Source: Pseudomonas sp. MWU13-2100
GTDB taxonomy: Bacteria > Pseudomonadota > Gammaproteobacteria > Pseudomonadales > Pseudomonadaceae
Reading direction: 5' to 3'
DNA: 62,454 nt
Assembly: GCF_023242365.1 (NCBI RefSeq)
Contig: NZ_JALLIX010000040.1
Coordinates: 1-62,454 of the forward strand
The notes beneath the pieces are model-generated. The model was not told the DNA's origin. It saw only the letters and a program-made list of their open reading frames with translations, and ran no database searches. Each line of letters starts with the position of its first letter. The first letter of the stretch is position 1. The position numbers and the translations under genes were made by a program. Shown here piece after piece: positions 17,565 through 26,211 of the stretch.

Positions 17565-17657
17565 CTTCGCGGGCAAGCTCCGCTCCCACAGGATCTCGGT
17601 TGTACACAGAGTTTGTGTACGACTTCGATGTTGTGGGAGCGGAGCTTGCCCGCGAAA
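17565..17657. repeat. REP pair, tail to tail, with an inner hairpin
   Basis: The arm at 17565-17589 and its inverted partner at 17633-17657 surround a 43-bp spacer that itself contains GTACAC and GTGTAC as an inverted repeat. It lies between the convergent IclR and anti-sigma genes and may act as a transcript barrier for both. Confidence 0.9.
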
Positions 17658-17688
17658 GGGCCCTCAAGAACAGCGAAAACCTCAGCCC

Positions 17689-18438
17689 CTAGAACCGCGT
17701 GGTCTGTTGCAACAGCTGTGCCGCCGGGCTGTCCGCCGGGGTCACCATCGCGTAGTTGTAGCCGCTGCCGGACCAGTATTCGGCCTGCAACTCGCCATCG
17801 CGCCGCCCGCCGCGGTCCAGCAGATGGTTCTGCGGTCCCGGTGGCCGCACGTAGTAGCTGATCCGTTGGCCTTGCGGGTTCTCATACAACACCATGGCCG
17901 CCGCGCCCTGCTCGGTGCTCAGCAAGCGCGCACTGACCGGTTTGAACCCGGCATTCTGCAAGTTCGGCAAGCGGTTGGCCTGGGTGAAATAACGGTCGAG
18001 CCAGCCTTGCAGGTCACCGTTCTGCTCGACCTTGAAGTCCGCCGGCAGGATGTCCTGGGTGGCGAACATACGATAGGCTTGCACCGCATCGGCCATTGGC
18101 GCGGGCTGCGGGAAAGTCATCTGCCGCGCCTGCCAGCCGCTGACACCGCCGACGCTCACGGCAATCAGTAGTACCGCGGCGCTGGCCAGGTGCCGCCGGG
18201 ACTGACCGCGCAGGCGCCGGCGAATCACACTCGGGTCCAGCTCCGGGTTTGCTGGCATCTGCAGGGCACCACCCAGGGCCGCCCGCAAGTGTTGGGCATC
18301 GCGCTGCCAGTCGCGGACCTGTTCGGCCAGTTCCGGGTTGCTTGCCAGGTACGCCTCCAGCACCTGCCGATCGGCTTCGCTGAGCTGATGGTCGACGTAG
18401 GCGTGCAGGTCGCGTTCGCTTGGAGGAATAGTGATCAT
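17689..18438 (-). CDS. Anti-sigma factor (membrane-bound)
   Basis: The 249-residue protein has a cytoplasmic N-terminal anti-sigma domain (ERDLHAYVDHQLSEADR), one membrane segment at about 84-101 (SAAVLLIAVSVGGVSGW) and a periplasmic C-terminal domain. It lacks the His/Cys zinc ligands of ZAS-type factors except for the HAYVDHQL helix. Its start overlaps the ECF sigma gene by 4 bp, the usual arrangement for stoichiometric production. It should hold the sigma factor inactive until an envelope or redox signal arrives. Confidence 0.9.
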   Translation of the reverse strand: MITIPPSERDLHAYVDHQLSEADRQVLEAYLASNPELAEQVRDWQRDAQHLRAALGGALQMPANPELDPSVIRRRLRGQSRRHLASAAVLLIAVSVGGVSGWQARQMTFPQPAPMADAVQAYRMFATQDILPADFKVEQNGDLQGWLDRYFTQANRLPNLQNAGFKPVSARLLSTEQGAAAMVLYENPQGQRISYYVRPPGPQNHLLDRGGRRDGELQAEYWSGSGYNYAMVTPADSPAAQLLQQTTRF

Positions 18439-18941
18439 TTCAATATCCGCAGGGAGGGGCTGGTGATTTCGCCTTCGCTGAGCTGGCGCAGGGCCTGGCG
18501 GGCGCGGGACAGACGCGACATCACGGTGCCGGTGGGGACGTCGAGAATCTCGGCGACTTCCTTATAACTCAAACCTTCCACCGAGACCCAGAGCAACAAC
18601 GCCCGTTGTTCGGTGGGCAGCAGCTCGAAGGCTTCCAGGGTCGATTGGGCCACCACCGTGCGTTCCACCGAGGGCTGGGTGTCGTCGCGGCCGGTAAAGA
18701 ACTCGAGCATCCGCGCATAGCGTTTGCCGCGCCGCTGGGAGTCGATGAATTGTCGATACAGGATCGAGAACAGCCAGGCCCGCAGGTCACCTTCCACCCG
18801 TTTGTTACCCCAACTCGACAGCGCCCGCTCCAGGCTGGCCTGGACCAGGTCGTCGGCGCTGCTGGGATTGCGCGTCAGCGATACGGCGAAGCGCCGCATC
18901 CGGGGGATCAGTTCACGTAACTGCTCATCGAGATCGTTCAT
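18435..18941 (-). CDS. ECF-family RNA polymerase sigma factor
   Basis: The 168-residue protein has region 2 (LVQASLERALSSW, LRAWLFSILYRQFIDSQRR) and region 4 with a helix-turn-helix (LSYKEVAEILDVPTGTVMSRLSRARQALR). It is in an operon with its anti-sigma factor and divergent from a catalase-fold/cytochrome b pair. The same GGAATAA-N14-CGTCTT motif precedes both units, so it probably autoregulates and drives the peroxidase operon, likely in response to oxidative stress. Confidence 0.93.
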   Translation of the reverse strand: MNDLDEQLRELIPRMRRFAVSLTRNPSSADDLVQASLERALSSWGNKRVEGDLRAWLFSILYRQFIDSQRRGKRYARMLEFFTGRDDTQPSVERTVVAQSTLEAFELLPTEQRALLLWVSVEGLSYKEVAEILDVPTGTVMSRLSRARQALRQLSEGEITSPSLRILK

Positions 18942-18984
18942 GGAATCCTGCAGGTTCTTAACCAGTCACTACGCTTGGACTAGC

Positions 18985-19011
18985 AAGACGCCTGGCTTCG
19001 AAGGTTATTCC
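18985..19011 (-). promoter_or_regulatory. Predicted ECF promoter of the sigma/anti-sigma operon
   Basis: On the minus strand GGAATAA (19011-19005) is followed after exactly 14 nt by CGTCTT (18990-18985). The position is 44 bp before the sigma start. The layout matches ECF promoters (GGAAT-type -35, CGTC-type -10), and an equal copy faces the other way at 19055-19081. Confidence 0.7.
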
Positions 19012-19054
19012 AATGGCCGGAAAATAAATATCCGAAAAAATAAATCAGGGGTCT

Positions 19055-19081
19055 GGAATAAACCGGACCGGCCTTCGTCTT
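19055..19081 (+). promoter_or_regulatory. Predicted ECF promoter of the peroxidase/cytochrome b operon
   Basis: GGAATAA (19055-19061), 14 nt, then CGTCTT (19076-19081), 46 bp before the peroxidase start. The element and spacer length equal those of the divergent promoter at 18985-19011, while the spacer sequences differ. That pattern points to recognition by one sigma factor. Confidence 0.7.
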
Positions 19082-19126
19082 ATAGCTCCCTCACCCTGTG
19101 GCCGCCTGAGGCCCTGGAGTTTTTTC

Positions 19127-20206
19127 ATGGTAGATCACACACCACCGCCCCTCAGCGGTTTGAGCAAGGTCTTGCGCCTGGCCGGCATCGCCGCCGTGCT
19201 CGCGGCCCTGGTCGGGGCCTTTGCCTATGTCAACGGGCGGCTCGATCCGGCGCGCCTGACCCCCGGGCGGATCGTCAATACGTTCGAGAAAAACAACGGC
19301 CTGCATGCCGGCTTCAGGCGTAATCATGCCAAGGGCGTGTGTGTCGCCGGGTACTTTGAAAGCAGTGATGCCGCCCGTGCCTATTCCAGCGCCCAGGTTT
19401 TTCGCGAAGGTAGTGTGCCGGTGGAAGGTCGCTTCGCCTTGCCCAGTGGCAATCCTTACGCGCCGGACAGCAGCGTGCCGATTCGCAGTCTGGGCTTGCG
19501 TTTCACCCAGGCCAACGGGCAGCAATGGCGCACGGGGATGAACAGTATGCCGGTGTTTCCGGTCGGGACACCCGAGGCGTTTTTCCAGCAGCTCAAGGCG
19601 GCCTCACCCGACCCGAGCACCGGCAAGCCAAATCCGGCGGCCATGGCGGCGTTCTTTGCCAGTCATCCAGAAACCGCGCCGTTCCTGCAATGGGTCAAGA
19701 CCGCCAAGCCGTCGGCCAGCTATGCCACCGAAAGCTACAACGGCCTGAATGCCTTCTACCTGGTTGACGCGGCCGGCCAGCGCCAGGCCGTGCGTTGGGG
19801 GCTGGTGCCGCTGAGCCAGGATGCCGTGGGTGCGACAGCCCCGGACGGTGCCGATTTTCTCGCCAAGGACCTGGTCCAGCGCCTGGCGGCCGGGCCGCTG
19901 AAATGGCAGTTGCGCTTGACCTTGGCCAATCCCGGCGACCCGACGGACGATGCCAGCCGGCAATGGGCCGGCGAGCACAAGGTGCTCAACGCCGGTACCC
20001 TGGTGCTGGAAAGCACCCAGCCCCAGGACGACGGTGATTGCCGCGATATCAATTACGACCCGCTGATCCTGCCGAGTGGCATCGAGGCCTCGACTGATCC
20101 CTTGCTGGCGGCGCGTTCGGCGGCTTATGCCAGTTCCTATCGGCGTCGCACCAGTGAAGTCGGTGCCTTGCCCGCTGCCCATTCGTCACAGGAGTCCCGT
20201 CCATGA
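19127..20206 (+). CDS. Catalase-fold family peroxidase (SrpA-like), membrane-anchored
   Basis: The 359-residue protein is a short catalase-like haem protein. An N-terminal membrane segment (about residues 18-36, LAGIAAVLAALVGAFAYV) places the rest in the periplasm. The distal histidine is probably that in RRNHAKGVCVAGYFE. Such small catalases use organic or hydrogen peroxide with an electron donor. It overlaps the cytochrome b gene by 4 bp, so that protein is the likely electron donor, and its promoter matches that of the divergent ECF operon. Confidence 0.9.
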   Translation: MVDHTPPPLSGLSKVLRLAGIAAVLAALVGAFAYVNGRLDPARLTPGRIVNTFEKNNGLHAGFRRNHAKGVCVAGYFESSDAARAYSSAQVFREGSVPVEGRFALPSGNPYAPDSSVPIRSLGLRFTQANGQQWRTGMNSMPVFPVGTPEAFFQQLKAASPDPSTGKPNPAAMAAFFASHPETAPFLQWVKTAKPSASYATESYNGLNAFYLVDAAGQRQAVRWGLVPLSQDAVGATAPDGADFLAKDLVQRLAAGPLKWQLRLTLANPGDPTDDASRQWAGEHKVLNAGTLVLESTQPQDDGDCRDINYDPLILPSGIEASTDPLLAARSAAYASSYRRRTSEVGALPAAHSSQESRP

Positions 20207-20742
20207 GCGCCCCTTCGAATCACTTCGCGGCCCTGGCGCGCCTGCTGCATTGGTTGATGGCGCTGATGATCCTGGCGATGCTGTTTATCGGGGCCGGCAT
20301 GGTGGCCTCGGTGTCCGAACGGCATGAATGGTTGCTGCACCTGCACAAGCCGTTGGGGATTGCGATTCTGTTGCTGGTGGTGGTGCGTCTGGTGGTGCGT
20401 TTCAGCACTCGCCAGCCAGTGCTGCCGAGTGACTTGCCGGGATGGCAGGTGCTGGCGGCGAAGCTGTCCCATGTGCTGCTGTATGCCTTGATGCTGGTAT
20501 TGCCGCTGCTGGGTTGGGCGATGATTTCGGCGGCGGGGGATCCGGTGATGCTGAGCAGTTCGCTGCAATTGCCGGCGATCGTGTCGGCCAATCCGACGAC
20601 CTTTGCCTTTTTGCGCAAGGCTCATGGGTACCTGGCGTATCTGCTGTTCCTGACAGTGTTGATGCACCTGGCGGCGGCGCTGTTCCATGGCTGGATTCGC
20701 CGGGATGGAGTGCTGGAAAGCATGCTGCGCGGTAAGGATTGA
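20203..20742 (+). CDS. Cytochrome b561 family protein (YceJ-like)
   Basis: The 179-residue membrane protein has four hydrophobic segments. Histidines suited to bind two b-haems lie in LLHWLMA, HLHKPLG, KAHGYLAYLL and VLMHLAAALFHG. Family members move electrons from the quinone pool across the inner membrane. Its start overlaps the peroxidase stop by 4 bp, so the pair likely forms a quinol-to-peroxide electron path controlled by the ECF sigma factor. Confidence 0.92.
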   Translation: MSAPSNHFAALARLLHWLMALMILAMLFIGAGMVASVSERHEWLLHLHKPLGIAILLLVVVRLVVRFSTRQPVLPSDLPGWQVLAAKLSHVLLYALMLVLPLLGWAMISAAGDPVMLSSSLQLPAIVSANPTTFAFLRKAHGYLAYLLFLTVLMHLAAALFHGWIRRDGVLESMLRGKD

Positions 20743-20763
20743 AGAAATCGGTTGTTCGGACCT

Positions 20764-20792
20764 GCCTCTTCGCCGCACCGCCGCGAAGAGGC
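20764..20792. terminator. Hairpin after the cytochrome b gene
   Basis: GCCTCTTCGC (20764-20773) and GCGAAGAGGC (20783-20792) form a perfect 10-bp stem with a 9-nt loop, 22 bp after the stop codon. No T-run follows, so it is a weak intrinsic terminator or an mRNA-stabilising stem. The stem shares the CTTCGCG-like core of the REP family. Confidence 0.45.
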
Positions 20793-20824
20793 CGGCTCTG
20801 ACAACGCTGGCTTGACGGTTTCTC

Positions 20825-21085
20825 ACCGTCCTCAGCGCCCCTCTCAAAAAAACCAGCGCCACTGCATTGATACCCGCCCCCAACAGACACCCCCCCAACC
20901 CGCCCAGGCATACATCGCCGTTGCCCCGATCGACCCTGCCGCGCTGCCCACCGAATAAACAGCATGTACCCCGCCGCCAGGCGACTCTGGGCCATCAGCA
21001 GGCCGACCACGCTAGCGCTGGTGATCGTCCCGACCACCTGGCCGTGCTCATCCTGTGCTGCCAGATGAGCGGCGTAGATCACGCA
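20825..21085 (-). pseudogene. Remnant of an MFS efflux transporter
   Basis: On the minus strand the frame from 21082 reads YAAHLAAQDEHGQVVGTITS, then GLLMAQ, which is the mid-protein region of MFS permeases. It continues directly into SRLAAGYMLF; then one frame shift gives YSVGSAAGSIGATAMYAWAG and a second gives LLGAGINAVALVF, the last two membrane segments of such permeases. The start, the centre and the end are missing. So this is a gene with an internal deletion and at least two frameshifts. It fills most of the 445-bp gap here. A GGAGCTGCCGG-containing repeat lies just upstream (about 21120-21160). Confidence 0.65.
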
Positions 21086-21187
21086 GTATGCGCGGCACAG
21101 CCGGAACTCCAGCCTGCCGGCTGATCGCGAGCAATCGAGCGTCGACCGGCAGCTCCTACAGATCTCTCGGTGCTGCTCAAGGGCGGG

Positions 21188-21904
21188 TTATTCGCGGGAA
21201 AACCGCTCGCGGCTGTTGCTCAGGTGCGTCCACATCGCCGCCCGCGCCGCATCCGGGTCCTGGCGGCGGATAGCGTTCAGGATCGCCTCGTGCTCCAGGC
21301 TGGCGAGCTGGCCCAGTTGCGCCAGGTCGGCATCGCCACGCTCCGCGCCCGGCACCCGGGTGCGCGGAATCATCGAGCTGCCCAGGTGCAGCAGAATCTC
21401 GGAAAAGTAGACATTGCCAGTGGCCTCGGCGATCAGCAGGTGAAAACGCTGGTCGGCCGCCACACAACTGTCGTTGTTGGCCAACAGGCTCCGATACTCA
21501 TCCAGTGCCGCACGCATCTGCTTGAGATGTTCATCGCTGCGCCGGCGTGCCGCCAGTGCCGCCGCCTGGGTTTCCAGGCCCAGGCGCAGTTCCAGCAGAT
21601 CGCGCACGCTCAACGCGGTTTCCACATTCAGGCGCAGGCCGTGGGGCTCCTGGCGCTCAAGCACGAAACTGCCGACACCATGATGGGTTTCCACCCAGCC
21701 CGAGGCCTGCAATTTGGAAATCGCTTCGCGCACCACCGTGCGGCTGACCTTGTGCTCGCAGACGATGGCGCTTTCCGACGGCAGCTTGTCGCCCGGCTTC
21801 AAATGCCCCAGGCGAATCTGCTGGGTCAGGTGATCGACCAGGTCGTGGGCCAGGTTGGGGCTGCGTTTGCGCCGCGGCGCAGAGGGGACGGTTTCAGTGT
21901 TCAT
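21188..21904 (-). CDS. GntR/FCD-family regulator, probable glucarate-module repressor
   Basis: The 238-residue protein has an N-terminal GntR winged helix (LKPGDKLPSESAIVCEHKVSR, about 35-56, and VREAISKLQASGWVETHHGVGSFV) and an all-helical FCD ligand domain from about residue 90, with DQRFHLLIAEATGN. It is divergent from the transporter and dehydratase genes for glucarate. Two exact GTATGACAA sites lie in the gap, the type of site FCD regulators bind. It probably represses the module until glucarate or a product binds. Confidence 0.9.
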   Translation of the reverse strand: MNTETVPSAPRRKRSPNLAHDLVDHLTQQIRLGHLKPGDKLPSESAIVCEHKVSRTVVREAISKLQASGWVETHHGVGSFVLERQEPHGLRLNVETALSVRDLLELRLGLETQAAALAARRRSDEHLKQMRAALDEYRSLLANNDSCVAADQRFHLLIAEATGNVYFSEILLHLGSSMIPRTRVPGAERGDADLAQLGQLASLEHEAILNAIRRQDPDAARAAMWTHLSNSRERFSRE

Positions 21905-21943
21905 GGGCGTGTCACGCAGGGGCGAGGGGAAAGCTTAACACTC

Positions 21944-21986
21944 GTATGACAAGAGGCGTAGTAATGACCGTCAGCATGTATGACAA
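21944..21986. promoter_or_regulatory. Paired GTATGACAA sites, operator candidates
   Basis: GTATGACAA occurs at 21944-21952 and 21978-21986, same orientation, 34 bp apart; a partial copy (GTATGATGA) lies at 22185-22193. They sit 40-80 bp from the regulator start. The rest of the 351-bp gap (21905-22255) is AT-rich around 22060-22110 and holds no gene I can see. Confidence 0.5.
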
Positions 21987-22255
21987 CTTGAAGCCAGACG
22001 CGGCTCTTTCTGGCTGATGACATTGGCCGAGCGTTTTTGTGTGATGCCGTAAGATATTTCCAATTGAAATAAAATTATTATAAATCAAATTGTTAATCGT
22101 TTTGTAGTGGATATTTTCGTTCATCTTTGGCGATTTCTGCCCACAAGTCGTGGCTGGGGCACTTGTTGCCCTATTTTTCTACTTGTATGATGACTGTCGA
22201 CTGGTTCGTCTGATCCAGCACCCCGCACACAAAAATAACCCGTGGGAGACTTGTC

Positions 22256-23611
22256 GTGAACAACACCCTAGATCCGTCCGCAACAGCGGAGCGCGATTCC
22301 CTGCTGGCCATCGCCGTAGCGAAGGTCAAGCGCCACGTGCTGCCGCTGTTCGTCATCATGTTTATCGTCAACTACATCGACCGGGTGAACATCGGTTTCG
22401 TGCGTACGCACCTGGAACACGACCTGGGGATCGGGGCCGCTGCCTACGGTTTTGGTGCCGGGTTGTTCTTCATCGGTTATGCGCTGTTCGAAGTCCCGTC
22501 CAATATCCTCTTGCAGAAGGTCGGCGCACGGCTCTGGCTGACCCGGATCATGTTCACCTGGGGGCTGGTCGCCACGGCCATGGCCTTTGCCCAGAACGAA
22601 ACCCACTTCTACATCCTGCGCTTCCTGCTGGGGGTGGCCGAGGCCGGCTTCTTTCCCGGGGTGATCTACTACTTCACCCGCTGGCTGCCGGGGATTGAGC
22701 GTGGCAAGGCGATCGCCATCTTCCTCAGCGGCTCGGCCGTGGCCTCGCTGGTTTCCGGCCCGTTGTCCGGAGCCCTGCTGCAGATCGAAGGCTTCGGCTG
22801 GCACGGCTGGCAGTGGATGTTCATCATCGAGGGCCTGGCGTCGGTGGTGCTCTGCGGGTTCACCTGGTTCTGGCTCGACTCCGCGCCCAAGGATGCGAAG
22901 TGGTTGAGCGTCGCCGAGCAACAGTTGCTGGTGCAGGTCATCGAAGACGAACAGCAGCTGCGTGATGCTTCGATGCCGGTCAAACCGTCGATCTGGAGTT
23001 TGCTCAAGGACCGCCAGATCCTGCTGTTCTGCGTGCTGTATTTCTGCATCCAGCTGACCATCTATGCCGCGACCTTCTGGCTGCCCAGCATCATCAAGAA
23101 GATGGGCACGCTCAGCGACCTGCAGGTCGGCTTCTTCAACTCGATTCCCTGGCTGATCTCGATCATTGCCATGTATGCCTTCGCGGCGCTCTCGGGTAAG
23201 TGGAAACACCAGCAGGCCTGGGTCGCCTCGGCGCTGCTGATCGCGGCGCTGGGGATGTTCATGTCCACCACCGGCGGGCCGATCTTCGCCTTTGTCGCGG
23301 TGTGCTTCGCGGCCATCGGCTTCAAGTCTGCATCGTCGTTGTTCTGGCCGATTCCGCAGGCTTACCTGGATGCCCGTATCGCCGCAGCGGTGATCGCCCT
23401 GATCAACTCCACGGGCAACCTCGGCGGCTTCGTCGCGCCGGCCACCTTCGGCTTGCTGGAGGAACGCACCGGTTCGATCCAGGGTGGCTTGTACGGCCTG
23501 GCGGCGGCCTCGGTGATCGCCGCGATCCTGGTGTTCTTTGCCCGTACCCAGCCCAAGCCGGTCCCTGCATTACCGGGCGTTGTCAGCCCGGCCCTGAACA
23601 AATCCCATTGA
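22256..23611 (+). CDS. gudP: MFS transporter, anion:cation symporter family, glucarate/galactarate type
   Basis: The 451-residue protein has twelve hydrophobic segments and the ACS-family signatures NYIDRVNIGF near residue 42 and RFLLGVAEAGFFPGVIYY. It starts with GTG, 7 nt after GGGAG. The next gene, 28 bp downstream, is glucarate dehydratase, so the substrate is most likely D-glucarate and perhaps galactarate. The symbol rests on this context; the family also carries other sugar acids and phthalate. Confidence 0.85.
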   Translation: MNNTLDPSATAERDSLLAIAVAKVKRHVLPLFVIMFIVNYIDRVNIGFVRTHLEHDLGIGAAAYGFGAGLFFIGYALFEVPSNILLQKVGARLWLTRIMFTWGLVATAMAFAQNETHFYILRFLLGVAEAGFFPGVIYYFTRWLPGIERGKAIAIFLSGSAVASLVSGPLSGALLQIEGFGWHGWQWMFIIEGLASVVLCGFTWFWLDSAPKDAKWLSVAEQQLLVQVIEDEQQLRDASMPVKPSIWSLLKDRQILLFCVLYFCIQLTIYAATFWLPSIIKKMGTLSDLQVGFFNSIPWLISIIAMYAFAALSGKWKHQQAWVASALLIAALGMFMSTTGGPIFAFVAVCFAAIGFKSASSLFWPIPQAYLDARIAAAVIALINSTGNLGGFVAPATFGLLEERTGSIQGGLYGLAAASVIAAILVFFARTQPKPVPALPGVVSPALNKSH

Positions 23612-23639
23612 ATACCGCGGTTGAATACAGGTACCCATC

Positions 23640-24992
23640 ATGACTACAAACACGTTGCGCGCGGCTGGCCAGGCCCCTGTCATCACCCGCTTGCAGGTCA
23701 TTCCGGTGGCCGGCCACGACAGCATGCTGCTGAATCTGAGTGGTGCCCATGGCCCGTTTTTCACCCGCAATATCGTGATCATTACTGACAGCAGCGGCCA
23801 CACCGGCGTCGGTGAAGTGCCCGGCGGCGAGCGTATCCGTGCCACTCTGGAGGATGCCCGTTCGTTGCTGCTGGGGCAGTCCATCGGCAACTACCAGAAG
23901 CTGCTCAATGAGGTGCGCCGCACCTTCGCCGAGCGCGATGCCGGTGGTCGCGGCCAGCAGACCTTTGACCTGCGGATCACCATTCATGCGGTCACCGCAC
24001 TGGAAGCCGCGTTGCTGGACCTGCTCGGCCAGTTCCTCGGTGTGCCCGTGGCGGCCCTGTTGGGTGAGGGGCAGCAGCGCGAGGCGGTGAAGGTGCTGGG
24101 TTATCTGTTCTATATCGGCGATCGCGGCAAGACCGACCTGGCCTATCGTCATGAAACCGATGCCGATGACGCCTGGTTCCGCCTGCGCCATGAAGAGGCG
24201 ATGACCCCCGAGGCCATCGTCAAACTGGCCGAAGCCGCCCAGGCGCGTTACGGCTTCAATGACTTCAAACTCAAGGGCGGTGTGCTCAGTGGCGCCGCGG
24301 AAATCGAGGCGGTCACGGCCCTGGCCGAGCGCTTCCCCCTGGCGCGGATCACCCTCGACCCCAACGGCGCCTGGTCGCTGAAGGAAGCCATCGCCCTGTG
24401 CCGTGATCAGCATCATGTGCTGGCCTATGCCGAGGACCCTTGCGGTGCCGAGAACGGCTACTCCGGTCGTGAAGTCATGGCCGAGTTCCGCCGGGCCACG
24501 GGCCTGCCGACGGCAACCAATATGATCGCCACCGACTGGCGGGAAATGGGCCACGCGATTCAATTGCACGCCGTCGACATTCCCCTGGCCGACCCGCATT
24601 TCTGGACCATGCAGGGCTCGGTGCGGGTTGCGCAGATGTGCCATGAATGGGGCCTGACCTGGGGGTCGCATTCCAACAACCATTTCGATATTTCCCTGGC
24701 GATGTTCACCCATGTGGCCGCCGCCGCGCCGGGCGAGATCACCGCCATCGACACTCACTGGATCTGGCAGGACGGCCAGGGCCTGACCAAGGATCCGCTG
24801 CAGATCGTCGACGGTTTTATCCAGGTGCCGCAAAAGCCGGGGTTGGGTATCGAGTTGGATACGGACGCGGTGGCCAAGGCCCATGAGTGCTACAAAAACA
24901 TGGGCCTCGGCGCCCGCGACGACGCCGTGGCGATGCAGTTTCTGGTTCCCGGTTGGTCGTTCAACAACAAGCGCCCGTGCCTGGTACGCTGA
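23640..24992 (+). CDS. gudD: Glucarate dehydratase
   Basis: Enolase-superfamily enzyme of 450 residues that removes water from D-glucarate to give 5-keto-4-deoxyglucarate. Visible family features are FFTRNIVIITDSSGHTGVGE at the N-terminus, the catalytic lysine pair in FKLKGG, metal ligands in TLDPNG and AEDP, and the general base His in WGSHSNNHFDISL. The length matches E. coli GudD (446). The later steps (aldolase or KDG dehydratase) are not in the window. It is cotranscribed with the transporter. Confidence 0.96.
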   Translation: MTTNTLRAAGQAPVITRLQVIPVAGHDSMLLNLSGAHGPFFTRNIVIITDSSGHTGVGEVPGGERIRATLEDARSLLLGQSIGNYQKLLNEVRRTFAERDAGGRGQQTFDLRITIHAVTALEAALLDLLGQFLGVPVAALLGEGQQREAVKVLGYLFYIGDRGKTDLAYRHETDADDAWFRLRHEEAMTPEAIVKLAEAAQARYGFNDFKLKGGVLSGAAEIEAVTALAERFPLARITLDPNGAWSLKEAIALCRDQHHVLAYAEDPCGAENGYSGREVMAEFRRATGLPTATNMIATDWREMGHAIQLHAVDIPLADPHFWTMQGSVRVAQMCHEWGLTWGSHSNNHFDISLAMFTHVAAAAPGEITAIDTHWIWQDGQGLTKDPLQIVDGFIQVPQKPGLGIELDTDAVAKAHECYKNMGLGARDDAVAMQFLVPGWSFNNKRPCLVR

Positions 24993-25087
24993 GCCCTGTT
25001 CGTATCTGGAACAGCGTGACGGTAATGATCTGCTCGCCGTCGACGCGTAGAGTGGCGGGTTTGAGAGGACGCTTGCAGAGAGGGTGT

Positions 25088-26080
25088 ATGCCGACGTTTT
25101 ACGATGCCCGTGGGAATATCTATGCCGTGGCGAGCCCCGCTGAAGTGCGCGGACTCGGCCTGGAGGTGCCGGCCGATGCCGCGCAGGCGGCGCTACTGCG
25201 CCAGGACTGGGCACCTGGAGCGGTGGAGGCGCTCTGTGGCTGGGGAGGGCAGGCGCCTGCGCGAGAAGGTAAACACCATCGTTCCGATGGCTTGCTGGTG
25301 GGGCCGTTCCAGGCGCAAGCGCCATTCGACCTGTTGATCGTCAATACCGACGGCACCCTGGCCGAGCGCAGTGGCAACGGCTTGACGATTTTCGCCCAGG
25401 CGCTGACCGAGCAGGGCCTGATGCCGGTTCAGGGCGCGTGTCTGTTGCGGGTTCATCATGATCAAGCGGGCGGCCTGTCTCCGCTTGCGACTGCGGTCGA
25501 GCCGGCGCAGGTCGAGGGGCAACCGGGGTTCTGGCTGGATCTGGGAACACCGGCGTTCGGTCCGGCGGCGGTGGCGGCCCAGGGTGTGGGAGAGGCTGAG
25601 TTGAATGGCCGTCCGTTGAGCCATGTCGCGGTCTTGTCGAGCCTGAATGCGGCCTGGCGGCACAGCCAGTTCGTGCGCATCGGCAATCCGCATTGTGTGA
25701 CCCTGGTCGACGAGGCGGCGTTGCTGCCGAGCAACGCGCAGATGGACGAACCGGCAGTGGCGTCTGGCTTGACGCGCATTGCTTTCGCTCCACCGGTCGG
25801 AACTGGCGAGCCCTGTGCGGCAGGGGTGAATCTGCAATGGGCGACTCGGGTGGCGCCGGGGCACTTGCAGGCCCGGGTGTTCGAGCGCGGCGAAGGGCCG
25901 ACGGCATCCTCCGGCACCAGCGCCAGCGCGGTGGCCTGTGCTGCCTGGCGGGTCGGTTGGGTCGAGGCCGGTGAAGTCCGGGTCAGCATGCCGGGTGGTA
26001 CGGCGCCGATCCGCCTGGTGGCGTGGGAGGGTGAATTGCAGAGTGTCCATCTGTTTGGCGCCGCTCGGCGTCAATCCTGA
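25088..26080 (+). CDS. Diaminopimelate-epimerase-fold protein lacking both catalytic cysteines
   Basis: The 330-residue protein starts at MPTFYDARGN after GAGAGGG. The two halves carry DapF-like signatures: ERSGNGLTIFAQAL, IGNPHCVTLVD and FERGEGPTASSGTSASAVAC. In DapF the two catalytic residues are cysteines in CGNG and CGTG; here both positions are serine (SGNG and SSGTS). So it is probably not a DAP epimerase. It may be another racemase, an isomerase or a dehydratase, or catalytically dead. It follows gudD by 95 bp in the same direction. Confidence 0.8.
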   Translation: MPTFYDARGNIYAVASPAEVRGLGLEVPADAAQAALLRQDWAPGAVEALCGWGGQAPAREGKHHRSDGLLVGPFQAQAPFDLLIVNTDGTLAERSGNGLTIFAQALTEQGLMPVQGACLLRVHHDQAGGLSPLATAVEPAQVEGQPGFWLDLGTPAFGPAAVAAQGVGEAELNGRPLSHVAVLSSLNAAWRHSQFVRIGNPHCVTLVDEAALLPSNAQMDEPAVASGLTRIAFAPPVGTGEPCAAGVNLQWATRVAPGHLQARVFERGEGPTASSGTSASAVACAAWRVGWVEAGEVRVSMPGGTAPIRLVAWEGELQSVHLFGAARRQS

Positions 26081-26211
26081 GGAGCGGCCTGAGGCCGACA
26101 TCAAGACCAGAAAACACCCCCCCTCCACAGGCCCGTTCAGCCCTTGTCCGGCCTTGGTGGTTTTGGCTTGATGGGACGGCGGGGTTGAAGGCTGGCGAGC
26201 GCCTTGCCCCG

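Noticed and set aside
23583..25325. A 580-codon open frame on the minus strand.
   Set aside because: It is antisense to gudD and has the composition of a shadow frame.
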